A stretch of 64,000 nt of DNA from NCBI GenBank assembly GCA_963170055.1, contig CAUJGJ010000430.1, positions 98,501-162,500 on the forward strand, written 5' to 3'. Positions 1-14,255 of the stretch are shown piece by piece (the stretch's first letter is position 1; every line of letters starts with the position of its first letter). A program made the position numbers and the translations under genes. Under the pieces are notes generated by a model, which had not been told where the DNA came from, ran no database searches, and was given only the letters and a program-made list of their open reading frames with translations. The stretch comes from Halisarca cf. caerulea (lineage: Eukaryota; Porifera; Demospongiae; Chondrillida; Halisarcidae).

Positions 1-33
1 TGGTGCTAATACCAATATTTGGCACTAGCACCA
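1..33. other. Symmetric dyad present in most satellite monomers (first copy)
   Basis: Outer arms TGGTGCTA and TAGCACCA are exact reverse complements. Inside them CCAA and TTGG pair, with 3-base spacers (ATA and CAC) on either side and a 3-base centre (TAT). The layout is fully symmetric: 8-3-4-3-4-3-8. It recurs in most monomers up to about 54 kb and erodes afterwards; for example, near 57,280 the right arm is mutated. One common subtype (AACAATATATGG centre) keeps the outer arms and loses the inner ones. A hairpin, cruciform or dimeric protein site is inferred. Confidence 0.8.
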
Positions 34-104
34 CGCACATTCCCGGTGGACACACATGACCTTTCTGAAGTGCTGTGGGCGTATTTGTGTAGTGTTGGAT
101 ATGC
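1..104 (+). repeat. Representative satellite monomer
   Basis: This is the first full monomer and a convenient register reference. It is of the GACCTTTC class: the variable segment reads ACATGACCTTTCTGAAGTGC, as opposed to the ACATGAAGTTTC classes found elsewhere. The next monomer begins at 105 with the same TGGTGCTAAT start. Confidence 0.95.
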
Positions 105-2372
105 TGGTGCTAATAACAATATATGGCACTAGCACCACGCACATTCCCAGTGGACACACATGAAGTTTCTTAACTACTGTGGGCGTATTTGTGTAGTGCT
201 GGATATGCTGGTGCTAATACCAATATTTGGCACTAGCACCACGCACATTCCCAGTGGACACACATGACCTTTCTGAAGTGCTGTGGGCGTATTTGTGTAG
301 TGTTGGATATGCTGGTGCTAATACCAATATTTGGCACTAGCACCACGCACATTCCCAGTGGACACACATGAAGTTTCTGAAGTTCTGTTGGTGTATTTGT
401 GTAGTGTTGGATATGCTGGTGCTAATACCAATATTTGGCACTAGCACCACGCACATTCCCAGTGCACACACATGATGTTTGTTAACTACTGTGGGCGTAT
501 TTGTGTAATGTTGGATATGCTGGTCTAATACCAATATTTGGCACTAGCACCACGCACATTCCCAGTGGACACACATGAAGTTTCTTAACTACTGTGGGCG
601 TATTTGTGTAGTGTTGGATATGCTGGTGCTAATACCAATATTTGGCACTAGCACCACGTACATTCCCAGTGGACACACATGACCTTTCTGAAGTGCTGTG
701 GGCGTATTTGTGTAGTGTTGTATATGCTGGTGCTAATACCAATATTTGGCACTAGCACCACGCACATTCCCAGTGGACACACATGACCTTTCTGAAGTGC
801 TGTGGACGTATTTGTGTAGTGTTGGATATGCTGGTGCTAATACCAATATTTGGCACTAGCACCACGCACATTCCCAGTGGACACACATGACCTTTCAGAA
901 GTGCTGTGGGCGTATGTGTGTAGTGTTGGATATGCTGGTGCTAATACCAATATTTGGCACTAGCACCACGCACATTCCCAGTGCACACACATGATGTTTC
1001 TTAACTACTGTGGGCGTATTTGTGTAATGTTGGATATGCTGGTGCTAATACCAATATTTGGCACTAGCACCACGCACATTCCCAGTGGACACACATGAAG
1101 TTTCTTAACTACAGTGGGCGTATTTGTGTAGTGCTGGATATGCTGGTGCTAATACCAATATTTGGCACTAGCACCACGTACATTCCCAGTGGACACACAT
1201 GACCTTTCTGAAGTGCTGTGGGCGTATTTGTGTAGTGTTGTATATGCTGGTGCTAATACCAATATTTGGCACTAGCACCACGCACATTTCCGGTGGACAC
1301 ACATGACCTTTCTGAAGTGCTGTGGGCGTATTTGTGTAGTGTTGGATATGCTGGTGCTAATACCAATATTTGGCACTAGCACCCCGCACATTCCCGGTGG
1401 ACACACATGACCTTTCTGAAGTGCTGTGGGCGTATTTGTGTAGTGTTGGATATGCTGGTGCTAATAACAATATATGGCACTAGCACCACGCACATTCCCA
1501 GTGGACACACATGAAGTTTCTTAACTACTGTGGGCGTCATTGTGTAGTGCTGGATATGCTGGTGCTAATACCAATATTTGGCACTAGCACCACGCACATT
1601 CCCAGTGGACACACATGACCTTTCTGAAGTGCTGTGGGCGTATTTGTGTAGTGTTGGATATGCTGGTGCTAATACCAATATTTGGCACTAGCACCACGCA
1701 CATTCCCAGTGGACACACATGAAGTTTCTGAATTGCTGTGGGCGTATTTGTGTAGTGTTGGATATGCTGGTGCTAATACCAATATTTGGCACTAGCACCA
1801 CGCACATTCCCAGTGGACACACATGAAGTTTCTTAACTACTGTGGGCGTATTTGTGTAGTGCATGATATGCTGGTGCTAATACAAATATTTTGCACTAGC
1901 ACCACGCACATTCCCAGTGGACACACATGAAGTTTCTCAACAACTGTGGGCGTATTTGTGTAGTGCTGGATATGCTGGTTCTAATACCAATATTTGGCAT
2001 TAGCACCACGCACATTCCCAGTGGACACACATGACCTTTCTGAAGTGCTGTGGGCGTATGTGTGTAGTGTTGGATATGCTGGTGCTAATACCAATATTTT
2101 GCACTAGCACCACGCACATTCTCAGTGGACACACATGACCTTTCTGAAGTGCTGTGGGCGTATGTGTGTAGTGTTGGATATGCTGGTGCTAATACCAATA
2201 TTCGGCACTAGCACCACGTACATTCTCAGTGGACACACATGACCTTTCTGAAGTGCTGTTGGCGTATTTGTGTAGTGTTGGATATGCTGGTGCTAATACC
2301 AATATTGAGCACTAGCACCACGCACATTCCCAGTGGACAGACATGAAGTTTCTTGACTACTGTGGGCGTATT

Positions 2373-5300
2373 TGTGTAGTGCTGGATATGCTGGTGCTAA
2401 TACCAATATTTGGCACTAGCACCACGCACATTCCCAGTGGACACACATGACCTTTCTGAAGTGCTGTGGGAGTATCTGTGTAGTTTTGGATATGCTGGTG
2501 CTAATACCAATATTTGGCACTAGCACCACGCACATTCCCGGTGGACACACATGACCTTTCTGATGTGCTGTGGGCGTATTTGTGTAGTGTTGGATATGCT
2601 GGTGCTAATAACAATATTTGGCACTAGCACCACGCACATTCCTAGTGGACACACATGAAGTTTCTTAACTACTGTGGGCGTATTTGTGTAGTGCTGGATA
2701 TGCTGGTGCTAATACCAATATTTGGCACTAGCACCACGCACATTCCCAGTGGACGCACATGACCTTTCAGAAGTGCTGTGGGCGTATGTGTGTAGAGTTG
2801 GATATGCTGGTGCTAATACTAATATTTGGCACTAGCACCACGCACATTTCCGGTGGACACACATGACCTTTCTGAAGTGCTGTGGGCGTATTTGTGTAGT
2901 GTTGGATATGCTGGTGCTAATACCAATATTTGGCACTAGCACCCCGCACATTCCCGGTGGACACACATGACCTTTCTGAAGTGCTGTGGGCGTATTTGTG
3001 TAGTGTTGGATATGCTGGTGCTAATAACAATATATGGCACTAGCACCACGCACATTCCCAGTGGACACACATGAAGTTTCTTAACTACTGTGGGCGTAAT
3101 TGTGTAGTGCTGGATATGCTGGTGCTAATACCAATATTTGGCACTAGCACCACGCACATTCCCAGTGGACACACATGACCTTTCTGAAGTGCTGTGGGCG
3201 TATTTGCGTAGTGTTGGATATGCTGGTGCTAATACCAATATTTGGCACTAGCACCACGCACATTCCCAGTGGACACACATGATGTTTCTGAAGTGCTGTG
3301 GGCGTATTTGTGTAGTGTTGGATATGCTGGTGCTAATACCAATATTTGGCACTAGCACCACGCACATTCCCAGTGGACACACATGAAGTTTCTGAAATGC
3401 TGTGGGCGTATTTGTGTAGTGTTGGATAGCTGGTGCTAATACCAATATTTGGCACTAGCACCACGCACATTCCCAGTGGACACACATTAAGTTTCTGAAG
3501 TGCTGTGGGCGTATTTGTGTAGTGTTGGATATGCTGGTGCTAATACCAATATTTGGCACTAGCACCACGCACATTCCCAGTGGACACACATGAAGTTTCT
3601 TAACTACTGTGGGCGTATTTGTGTATTGCATGATATGCTGGTGCTAATACAAATATTTGGCACTAGCACCACGCACATTCCCAGTGGACACACATGAAGT
3701 TTCACAACAACTGTGGGCGTATTTGTGTAGTGCTGGATATGCTGTTGCTAATACCAATATTTGGCATTAGCACCACGCACATTCCCAGTGGACACACATG
3801 ACCTTTCTGAAGTGCTGTGGGCGTATGTGTGTAGTGTTGGATATGCTGGTGCTAATACCAATATTTTGCACTAGCACCACGCACATTCCCAGTGGACACA
3901 CATGACCTTTCTGAAGTGCTGTGGGCGTATGTGTGTAGTGTTGGATATGCTGGTGCTAATACCAATATTCGGCACTAGCACCACGTACATTCTCAGTGGA
4001 TACACATGACCTTTCTGAAGTGCTGTTGGCGTATTTGTGTAGTGTTGGATATGCTGGTGCTAATACCAATATTGAGCACTAGCACCACGCACATTCCCAG
4101 TGGACAGACATGAAGTTTCTTGACTACTGTGGGCGTATTTGTGTAGTGCTGGATATGCTGGTGCTAATACCAATATTTGGCACTAGCACCACGCACATTC
4201 CCAGTGGACACACATGACCTTTCTGAAGTGCTGTGGGAGTATCTGTGTAGTGTTGGATATGCTGGTGCTAATACCAATATTTGGCACTAGCACCACGCAC
4301 ATTCCCGGTGGACACACATGACCTTTCTTATGTGCTGTGGGCGTATTTGTGTAGTGTTGGATATGCTTGTGCTAATAACAATATTTGGCACTAGCACCAC
4401 GCACATTCCCAGTGGACACACATGAAGTTTCTTAACTACTGTGGGCGTATTTGTGTAGTGCTGGATATGCTGGTGCTAATACCAATATTTGGCACTAGCA
4501 CCACGCACATTCCCAGTGGACACACATGACCTTTCTGAAGTGCTGTGGGCGTATTAGTGTAGTGTTTGGATATGCTGGTTATAATACCAATATTTGGCAC
4601 TAGCACCACGCACATTCCCAGTGGACACACATGACCTTTCTGAAGTGCTGTGGGCGTATTTGTGTAGTGTTGGATATGCTGGTGCTAATACCAATATTTG
4701 GCACTAGCACCACGCACATTCCCAGTGGACACACATGAAGTTTCTTAACTACTGTGGGCGTATTTGTGTAGTGCTGGATATGCTGGTGCTAATACCAATA
4801 TTTGGCACTAGCACCACGCACATTCCCAATGGACACACATGACCTTTCTGAAGTGCTGTGGGCGTATTTGTGTAGTGTTGGATATGCTGGTGCTAATACC
4901 AATATATGGCACTAGCACCACGCACATTCCCAGTGGACACACATGAAGTTTCTGAAGTTCTGTTGGTGTATTTGTGTAGTGTTGGATATGCTGGTGCTAA
5001 TACCAATATTTGGCACTAGCACCACGCACATTCCCAGTGCACACACATGATGTTTCTTAACTACTGTGGGCGTATTTGTGTAATGTTGGATATGCTGGTG
5101 CTAATACCAATATTTGGCACTAGCACCACGCACATTCCCAGTGGACACACATGAAGTTTCTTAACTACTGTGGGCGTATTTGTGTAGTGCTGGATATGCT
5201 GGTGCTAATACCAATATTTGGCACTAGCACCACGCACATTCCCAGTGGACACACATGACCTTTCTGAAGTGCTGTGGGCGTATTTGTGTAGTGTTGTATA

Positions 5301-5492
5301 TTCTGGTGCTAATACCAATATTTGGCACTAGCACCACGCACATTCCCAGTGGACACACATGAAGTTTCTGAAGTGCTGTGGGCGTATTTGTGTAGTGTTG
5401 GATATGCTGGTGCTAATACCAATATTTGGCACTAGCACCACGCACATTCCCAGTGGACACACATGACCTTTAAGAAGTGCTGTGGGCGTATG
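2373..5492 (+). repeat. 30-monomer block, copy 1 (3,120 bp)
   Basis: Every 60-base row I compared from 2,401 to 5,520 is the same as the row 3,120 bases later, including private marks: TGTGTAGAGTTGG near 2,790, a 1-base-short monomer at about 3,425, a 1-base-long one at about 4,561, and TTGTATATTCTGG near 5,295. 3,120 is exactly 30 x 104. Identity starts near 2,373 and runs to about 5,552 when compared with the following copy. Confidence 0.92.
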
Positions 5493-8400
5493 TGTGTAGT
5501 GTTGGATATGCTGGTGCTAATACCAATATTTGGCACTAGCACCACGCACATTCCCAGTGGACACACATGACCTTTCTGAAGTGCTGTGGGAGTATCTGTG
5601 TAGTTTTGGATATGCTGGTGCTAATACCAATATTTGGCACTAGCACCACGCACATTCCCGGTGGACACACATGACCTTTCTGATGTGCTGTGGGCGTATT
5701 TGTGTAGTGTTGGATATGCTGGTGCTAATAACAATATTTGGCACTAGCACCACGCACATTCCTAGTGGACACACATGAAGTTTCTTAACTACTGTGGGCG
5801 TATTTGTGTAGTGCTGGATATGCTGGTGCTAATACCAATATTTGGCACTAGCACCACGCACATTCCCAGTGGACGCACATGACCTTTCAGAAGTGCTGTG
5901 GGCGTATGTGTGTAGAGTTGGATATGCTGGTGCTAATACTAATATTTGGCACTAGCACCACGCACATTTCCGGTGGACACACATGACCTTTCTGAAGTGC
6001 TGTGGGCGTATTTGTGTAGTGTTGGATATGCTGGTGCTAATACCAATATTTGGCACTAGCACCCCGCACATTCCCGGTGGACACACATGACCTTTCTGAA
6101 GTGCTGTGGGCGTATTTGTGTAGTGTTGGATATGCTGGTGCTAATAACAATATATGGCACTAGCACCACGCACATTCCCAGTGGACACACATGAAGTTTC
6201 TTAACTACTGTGGGCGTAATTGTGTAGTGCTGGATATGCTGGTGCTAATACCAATATTTGGCACTAGCACCACGCACATTCCCAGTGGACACACATGACC
6301 TTTCTGAAGTGCTGTGGGCGTATTTGCGTAGTGTTGGATATGCTGGTGCTAATACCAATATTTGGCACTAGCACCACGCACATTCCCAGTGGACACACAT
6401 GATGTTTCTGAAGTGCTGTGGGCGTATTTGTGTAGTGTTGGATATGCTGGTGCTAATACCAATATTTGGCACTAGCACCACGCACATTCCCAGTGGACAC
6501 ACATGAAGTTTCTGAAATGCTGTGGGCGTATTTGTGTAGTGTTGGATAGCTGGTGCTAATACCAATATTTGGCACTAGCACCACGCACATTCCCAGTGGA
6601 CACACATTAAGTTTCTGAAGTGCTGTGGGCGTATTTGTGTAGTGTTGGATATGCTGGTGCTAATACCAATATTTGGCACTAGCACCACGCACATTCCCAG
6701 TGGACACACATGAAGTTTCTTAACTACTGTGGGCGTATTTGTGTATTGCATGATATGCTGGTGCTAATACAAATATTTGGCACTAGCACCACGCACATTC
6801 CCAGTGGACACACATGAAGTTTCACAACAACTGTGGGCGTATTTGTGTAGTGCTGGATATGCTGTTGCTAATACCAATATTTGGCATTAGCACCACGCAC
6901 ATTCCCAGTGGACACACATGACCTTTCTGAAGTGCTGTGGGCGTATGTGTGTAGTGTTGGATATGCTGGTGCTAATACCAATATTTTGCACTAGCACCAC
7001 GCACATTCCCAGTGGACACACATGACCTTTCTGAAGTGCTGTGGGCGTATGTGTGTAGTGTTGGATATGCTGGTGCTAATACCAATATTCGGCACTAGCA
7101 CCACGTACATTCTCAGTGGATACACATGACCTTTCTGAAGTGCTGTTGGCGTATTTGTGTAGTGTTGGATATGCTGGTGCTAATACCAATATTGAGCACT
7201 AGCACCACGCACATTCCCAGTGGACAGACATGAAGTTTCTTGACTACTGTGGGCGTATTTGTGTAGTGCTGGATATGCTGGTGCTAATACCAATATTTGG
7301 CACTAGCACCACGCACATTCCCAGTGGACACACATGACCTTTCTGAAGTGCTGTGGGAGTATCTGTGTAGTGTTGGATATGCTGGTGCTAATACCAATAT
7401 TTGGCACTAGCACCACGCACATTCCCGGTGGACACACATGACCTTTCTTATGTGCTGTGGGCGTATTTGTGTAGTGTTGGATATGCTTGTGCTAATAACA
7501 ATATTTGGCACTAGCACCACGCACATTCCCAGTGGACACACATGAAGTTTCTTAACTACTGTGGGCGTATTTGTGTAGTGCTGGATATGCTGGTGCTAAT
7601 ACCAATATTTGGCACTAGCACCACGCACATTCCCAGTGGACACACATGACCTTTCTGAAGTGCTGTGGGCGTATTAGTGTAGTGTTTGGATATGCTGGTT
7701 ATAATACCAATATTTGGCACTAGCACCACGCACATTCCCAGTGGACACACATGACCTTTCTGAAGTGCTGTGGGCGTATTTGTGTAGTGTTGGATATGCT
7801 GGTGCTAATACCAATATTTGGCACTAGCACCACGCACATTCCCAGTGGACACACATGAAGTTTCTTAACTACTGTGGGCGTATTTGTGTAGTGCTGGATA
7901 TGCTGGTGCTAATACCAATATTTGGCACTAGCACCACGCACATTCCCAATGGACACACATGACCTTTCTGAAGTGCTGTGGGCGTATTTGTGTAGTGTTG
8001 GATATGCTGGTGCTAATACCAATATATGGCACTAGCACCACGCACATTCCCAGTGGACACACATGAAGTTTCTGAAGTTCTGTTGGTGTATTTGTGTAGT
8101 GTTGGATATGCTGGTGCTAATACCAATATTTGGCACTAGCACCACGCACATTCCCAGTGCACACACATGATGTTTCTTAACTACTGTGGGCGTATTTGTG
8201 TAATGTTGGATATGCTGGTGCTAATACCAATATTTGGCACTAGCACCACGCACATTCCCAGTGGACACACATGAAGTTTCTTAACTACTGTGGGCGTATT
8301 TGTGTAGTGCTGGATATGCTGGTGCTAATACCAATATTTGGCACTAGCACCACGCACATTCCCAGTGGACACACATGACCTTTCTGAAGTGCTGTGGGCG

Positions 8401-8672
8401 TATTTGTGTAGTGTTGTATATTCTGGTGCTAATACCAATATTTGGCACTAGCACCACGCACATTCCCAGTGGACACACATGAAGTTTCTGAAGTGCTGTG
8501 GGCGTATTTGTGTAGTGTTGGATATGCTGGTGCTAATACCAATATTTGGCACTAGCACCACGCACATTCCCAGTGGACACACATGACCTTTAAGAAGTGC
8601 TGTGGGCGTATGTGTGTAGTGTTGGATATGCTGGTGCTAATACCAATATTTGGCACTAGCACCACGCACATT
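5493..8672 (+). repeat. 30-monomer block, copy 2 (3,120 bp plus short overlap)
   Basis: This is the direct tandem copy of the preceding block, with the same private substitutions and indels at +3,120. Matching ends at about 8,672, where TTTCCGGTGG replaces TTCCCAGTGG. Absence of visible differences means a very recent duplication or an assembly duplication. A more diverged version of the same monomer order starts around 19.0 kb, offset 16,636 from 2,341-3,421. Confidence 0.92.
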
Positions 8673-11600
8673 TCCGGTGGACACACATGACCTTTCTGAA
8701 GTGCTGTGGGCGTATTTGTGTAGTGTTGGATATGCTGGTGCTAATACCAATATTTGGCACTAGCACCACGCACATTCCCGGTGGACACACATGACCTTTC
8801 TGAAGTGCTGTGGGCGTATTTGTGTAGTGTTGGATATGCTGGTGCTAATAACAATATATGGCACTAGCACCACGCACATTCCCAGTGGACACACATGAAG
8901 TTTCTTAACTACTGTGGGCGTAATTGTTTAGTGCTGGATGTGCTGGTGCTAATACCAATATTTGGCACTAGCACCACGCACATTCCCCGTGGACACACAT
9001 GACCTTTCTGAAGTGCTGTGGGCGTATTTGTGTAGTGTTGGATATGCTGGTGCTAATAACAATATTTGGCACTAACACCACGCACATTCCCAGTGGACAC
9101 ACATGAAGTTTCTGAAGTGCTGTGGGCGTATTTGTGTAGTGTTGGATATGCTGGTGCTAATACCAATATTTGGCACTAGCACCACGCACATTCCCAGTGG
9201 ACACACATGAAGTTTCACAACAACTGTGGGCGTATTTGTGTAGTGCTGGATATGCTGTTGCTAATACCAATATTTGGCATTAGCACCACGCACATTCCCA
9301 GTGGACACACATGACCTTTCTGAAGTGCTGTGGGCGTATGTGTGTAGTGTTCGATATGCTGGTGCTAATACCAATATTTTGCACTAGCACCACGCACATT
9401 CCAAGTGGACACACATGACCTTTCTGAAGTGCTGTGGGCGTATTTGTGTAGTGTTGGATATGCTGGTGCTAATACCAATATTCGGCACTAGCACCACGTA
9501 CATTCTCAGTGGACACACATGACCTTTCTGAAGTGCTGTTGGCGTATTTGTGTAGTGTTGGATATGCCGGTGCTAATACCAATATTTGGCACTAGCACCA
9601 CGCACATTCCCAGTGGACACACATGACCTTTCTGAAGTGCTGTGGGCGTATTTGTGTAGTGTTGGATATGCTGGTGCTAATACCAATATTTGGCACTAGC
9701 ACCACGCACATTCCCAGTGGACACACATGACCTTTCAGAAGTGCTGTGGGCGTATGTGTGTAGTGTTGGATATGCTGGTGCTAATACCAATATTTGGCAC
9801 TAGCACCACGCACATTCCCAGTGGACACACATGAAGTTTCTTAACTACTGTGGGCGTAATTGTGTAGTGCTGGATATGCTGGTGCTAATACCAATATTTG
9901 GCACTAGCACGACGCACATTCCCAGTGGACACACATGACCTTTCTGAAGTGCTGTGGGCGTATTTGTGTAGTGTTGGACATGCTGGTGCTAATAACAATA
10001 TTTGGCACTAGCACCACGCACATTCCCAGTGGACACACATGAAGTTTCTGAAGTGCTGTGGGCGTATTTGTGTAGTGTTGGATATGCTGGTGCTAATACC
10101 AATATTTGGCACTAGCACCACGCACATTCCCAGTGGACACACATGAAGTTTCAGAAATGCTGTGGGCGTATTTGTGTAGTGTTGGATAGCTGGTGCTAAT
10201 AGCAATATTTGGCACTAGCACCACGCACATTCCCAGTGGACACACATGAAGTTTCACAACAACTGTGGGCGTATTTGTGTAGTGCTGGATATGCTGTTGC
10301 TAATACCAATATTTGGCATTAGCACCACGCACATTCCCAGTGGACACACATGACCTTTCTGAAGTGCTGTGGGCGTATGTGTGTAGTGTTGGATATGCTG
10401 GTGCTAATACCAATATTTTGCACTAGCACCACGCACATTCCCAGTGGACACACATGACCTTTCTGAAGTGCTGTGGGCGTATTTCTGTAGTGTTGGATAT
10501 GCTGGTGCTAATACCAATATTCGGCACTAGCACCACGTACATTCTAAGTGGACACACATGACCTTTCTGAAGTGCTGTGGGCGTATTTGTGTAGTGTTGG
10601 ATATGCTGGTGCTAATAACAATATATGGCACTAGCACCACGCACATTCCAAATGGACACACATGAAGTTTCTTAACTACTGTGGGCGTATTTGTGTAGTG
10701 CTGGATATGCTGGTGCTAATACCAATATTAGGCACTAGCACCACGTACATTCCCAGTGGACACACATGACCATTCTGAAGTGCTGTGGGCGTATTTGTGT
10801 AGTGTTGTATATGCTGGTGCTAATACCAATATTTGGCACTAGCACCACGCACATTCCCAGTGGACAGACATGACCTTTCAGAAGTGCTGTGGACGTATTT
10901 GTGTAGTGTTGGATATGCTGGTGCTAATACCAATATTTGGCACTAGCACCACGCACATTCCCAGTGGACACACATGACCTTTCTGAAGTGCTGTGGGCGT
11001 ATGTGTGTAGTGTTGGATATACTGGTGCTAATACCAATATTTGGCACTAGCACCACGCACATTTCCGGTGGACACACATGACCTTTCTGAAGTGCTGTGG
11101 GCGTATTTGTGTAGTGTTGGATATGCTGGTGCTAATACCAATATTTGGCACTAGCACCCCGCACATTCCCGGTGGACACACATGACCTTTCTGAAGTGCT
11201 GTGGGCGTATTTGTGTTGTGTTGGATATCCTGGTGCTAATAACAATATATGGCACTAGCACCACGCACATTCCCAGTGGACACACATGAAGTTTCTTAAC
11301 TACTGTGGGCGTAATTGTGTAGTGCTGGATATGCTGGTGCTAATACCAATATTTGGCACTAGCACCACGCACATTCCCAGTGGACACACATGACCTTTCT
11401 GAAGTGCTGTGGGCGTATTTGTGTAGTGTTGGATATGCTGGTGCTAATAACAATATTTGGCACTAGCACCACGCACATTCCCAGTGGACACACATGAAGT
11501 TTCTGAAGTGCTGTGGGCGTATTTGTGTAGTGTTGGATATGCTGGTGCTAATACCAATATTTGGCACTAGCACCACGCACATTCCCAGTGGACACACATG

Positions 11601-12279
11601 AAGTTTCAGAAATGCTGTGGGCGTATTTGTGTAGTGTTGGATAGCTGGTGCTAATAGCAATATTTGGCACTAGCACCACGCACATTCCCAGTGGACACAC
11701 ATGAAGTTTCTGAAGTGCTGTGGGCGTATTTGTGTAGTGTTGGATATGCTGGTGCTAATATTAATATTTGGCACTAGCACCACGCACATTCCCAGTGGAC
11801 ACACATGAAGTTTCTTAACTACTGTGGGCGTATTTGTGTAGTGCATGATATGCTGGTGCTAATACCAATATTTGGCACTAGCACCACGCACATTCCCAGT
11901 GGACACACATGAAGTTTCACAACAACTGTGGGCGTATTTGTGTAGTGCTGGATATGCTGGTGCTAATACCAATATTTGGCATTAGCACCACGCACATTCC
12001 CAGTGGACACACATCACCTTTCTGAAGTGCTGTGGGCGTATGTGTGTAGTGTTGGATATGCTGGTGCTAATACCAATATTTTGCACTAGCACCACGCACA
12101 TTCCCAGTGCACACACATGACCTTTCTGAAGTGCTGTGGGCGTATTTGTGTAGTGTTGGATATGCTGGTGCTAATACCAATATTCGGCACTAGCACCACG
12201 TACATTCTCAGTGGACACACATGACCTTTCTGAAGTGCTGTTGGCGTATTTGTGTAGTGTTGGATATGCTGGTGCTAAT

Positions 12280-13431
12280 ACCAATATTGAGCACTAGCAC
12301 CACGCACATTCCCAGTGGACACACATGAAGTTTCTTGACTACTGTGGGCGTATTTGTGTAGTGCTGGATATGCTGGTGCTAATACCAATATTTGGCACTA
12401 GCACCACGCACATTCCCAGTGGACACACATGAAGTTTCTGAAGTGCTGTGGGTGTATTTGTGTAGTGTTGGATATGCTGGTGCTAATACCAATATTTGGC
12501 ACTAGCACCACGCACATTCCCCGTGGACACACATGACCTTTCTGAAGTGCTGTGGGCGTGTTTGTTTAGTGTTGGATATGCTGGTGCTAATACCAATATT
12601 TGGCATTAGCACCACGCACATTCCCAGTGGACACACATGACCTTTCTGAAGTGCTGGGGGCGTATTTGTGTAGTATTGGATATGCTGGTGCTAATACCAA
12701 TATTTGGCACTAGCACCACGCACATTCCCGGTGGACACACATGACCTTTCTGAAGTGCTGTGGGCGTATTTGTGTAGTGTTGGATATGCTGGTGCTAATA
12801 ACAATATATGGCACTAGCACCACGCACATTCCCAGTGGACACACATGAAGTTTCTTAACTACTGTGGGCGTATTTGTGTAGTGCTGGATATGCTGGTGCT
12901 AATACCAATATTTGGCACTAGTACCACGCACATTCCCAGTGGACACACATGACCTTTCTGAAGTGCTGTGGGCGTATTTGTGTAGTGTTGGATATGCTGG
13001 TGCTAATACCAATATTTGGCACTAGCACCACGCACATTCCCAGTGGACACACATGAAGTTTCTTAACTACTGTGGGCGTATTTGTGTAGTGCATGATATG
13101 CTGGTGCTAATACCAATATTTGGCACTAACACCACGCACATTCCCAGTGGACACACATGAAGTTTCACAACAACTGTGGGCGTATTTGTGTAGTGCTGGA
13201 TATGCTGTTGCTAATACCAATATTTGGCATTAGCACCACGCACATTCCCAGTGGACACACATGACCTTTCTGAAGTGCTGTGGGCGTATGTGTGTAGTGT
13301 TGGATATGCTGGTGCTAATACCAATATTTGGCACTAGCACCAGGCACATTCCCAGTGGACATACATGACCTTTATGAAGTGCTGAAGGCGTATTTGTGTA
13401 GTGTTGGATATGCTGGTGCTAATACCAATAT
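12280..13431 (+). repeat. Block recurring at +1,976 bp (19 monomers), copy 1
   Basis: Shared private variants at a constant 1,976-bp offset (19 x 104) include GGGTGTATTTG at 12,451, GTGCTGGGGGCG at 12,651 and GTGCTGAAGGCG near 13,380. The match stops at about 13,432, where ATTGAGCAC faces ATTCGGCAC. Confidence 0.8.
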
Positions 13432-14255
13432 TGAGCACTAGCACCACGCACATTCCCAGTGGACAGACATGAAGTTTCTTGACTACTGTGGGCGTATTTG
13501 TGTAGTGCATGATATGCTGGTGCTAATACCAATATTTGGCACTAGCACCACGCACATTCCCAGTGGACACACATGAAGTTTCACAACAACTGTGGGCGTA
13601 TTTGATTAGTGTTGGATATGCTGGTGCTAATAACAATATTTGGCACTAGCACCACGCACATTCCCTGTGGACACACATGAAATTTTTGAAGTGCTGTGGG
13701 CGTATTTGTGTAGTGTTGGATATGCTGGTGCTAATACCAATATTTGGCACTAGCACCACGCACATTCCCAGTGGACACACATGAAGTTTCTGAAGTGCTG
13801 TGGGCGTATTTGTGTAGTGTTGGATATGCTGGTGCTAATACCAATATTTGGAACTAGCACCACGCACATTCCCGGTGGACACACATGAAGTTTCTGAAGT
13901 GCTGTGGGCGTATTTGTGTAGTGTTGGATATGCTGGTGCTAATATTAATATTTGGCACTAGCACCACGCACATTCCCAGTGGACACACATGAAGTTTCTT
14001 AACTACTGTGGGCGTATTTGTGTAGTGCATGATATGCTGGTGCTAATACCAATATTTGGCACTAGCACCACGCACATTCCCAGTGGACACACATGAAGTT
14101 TCACAACAACTGTGGGCGTATTTGTGTAGTGCTGGATATGCTGGTGCTAATACCAATATTTGGCATTAGCATCACGCACATTCCCAGTGGACACACATGA
14201 CCTTTCTGAAGTGCTGTGGGCGTATGTGTGTAGTGTTGGATATGCTGGTGCTAAT

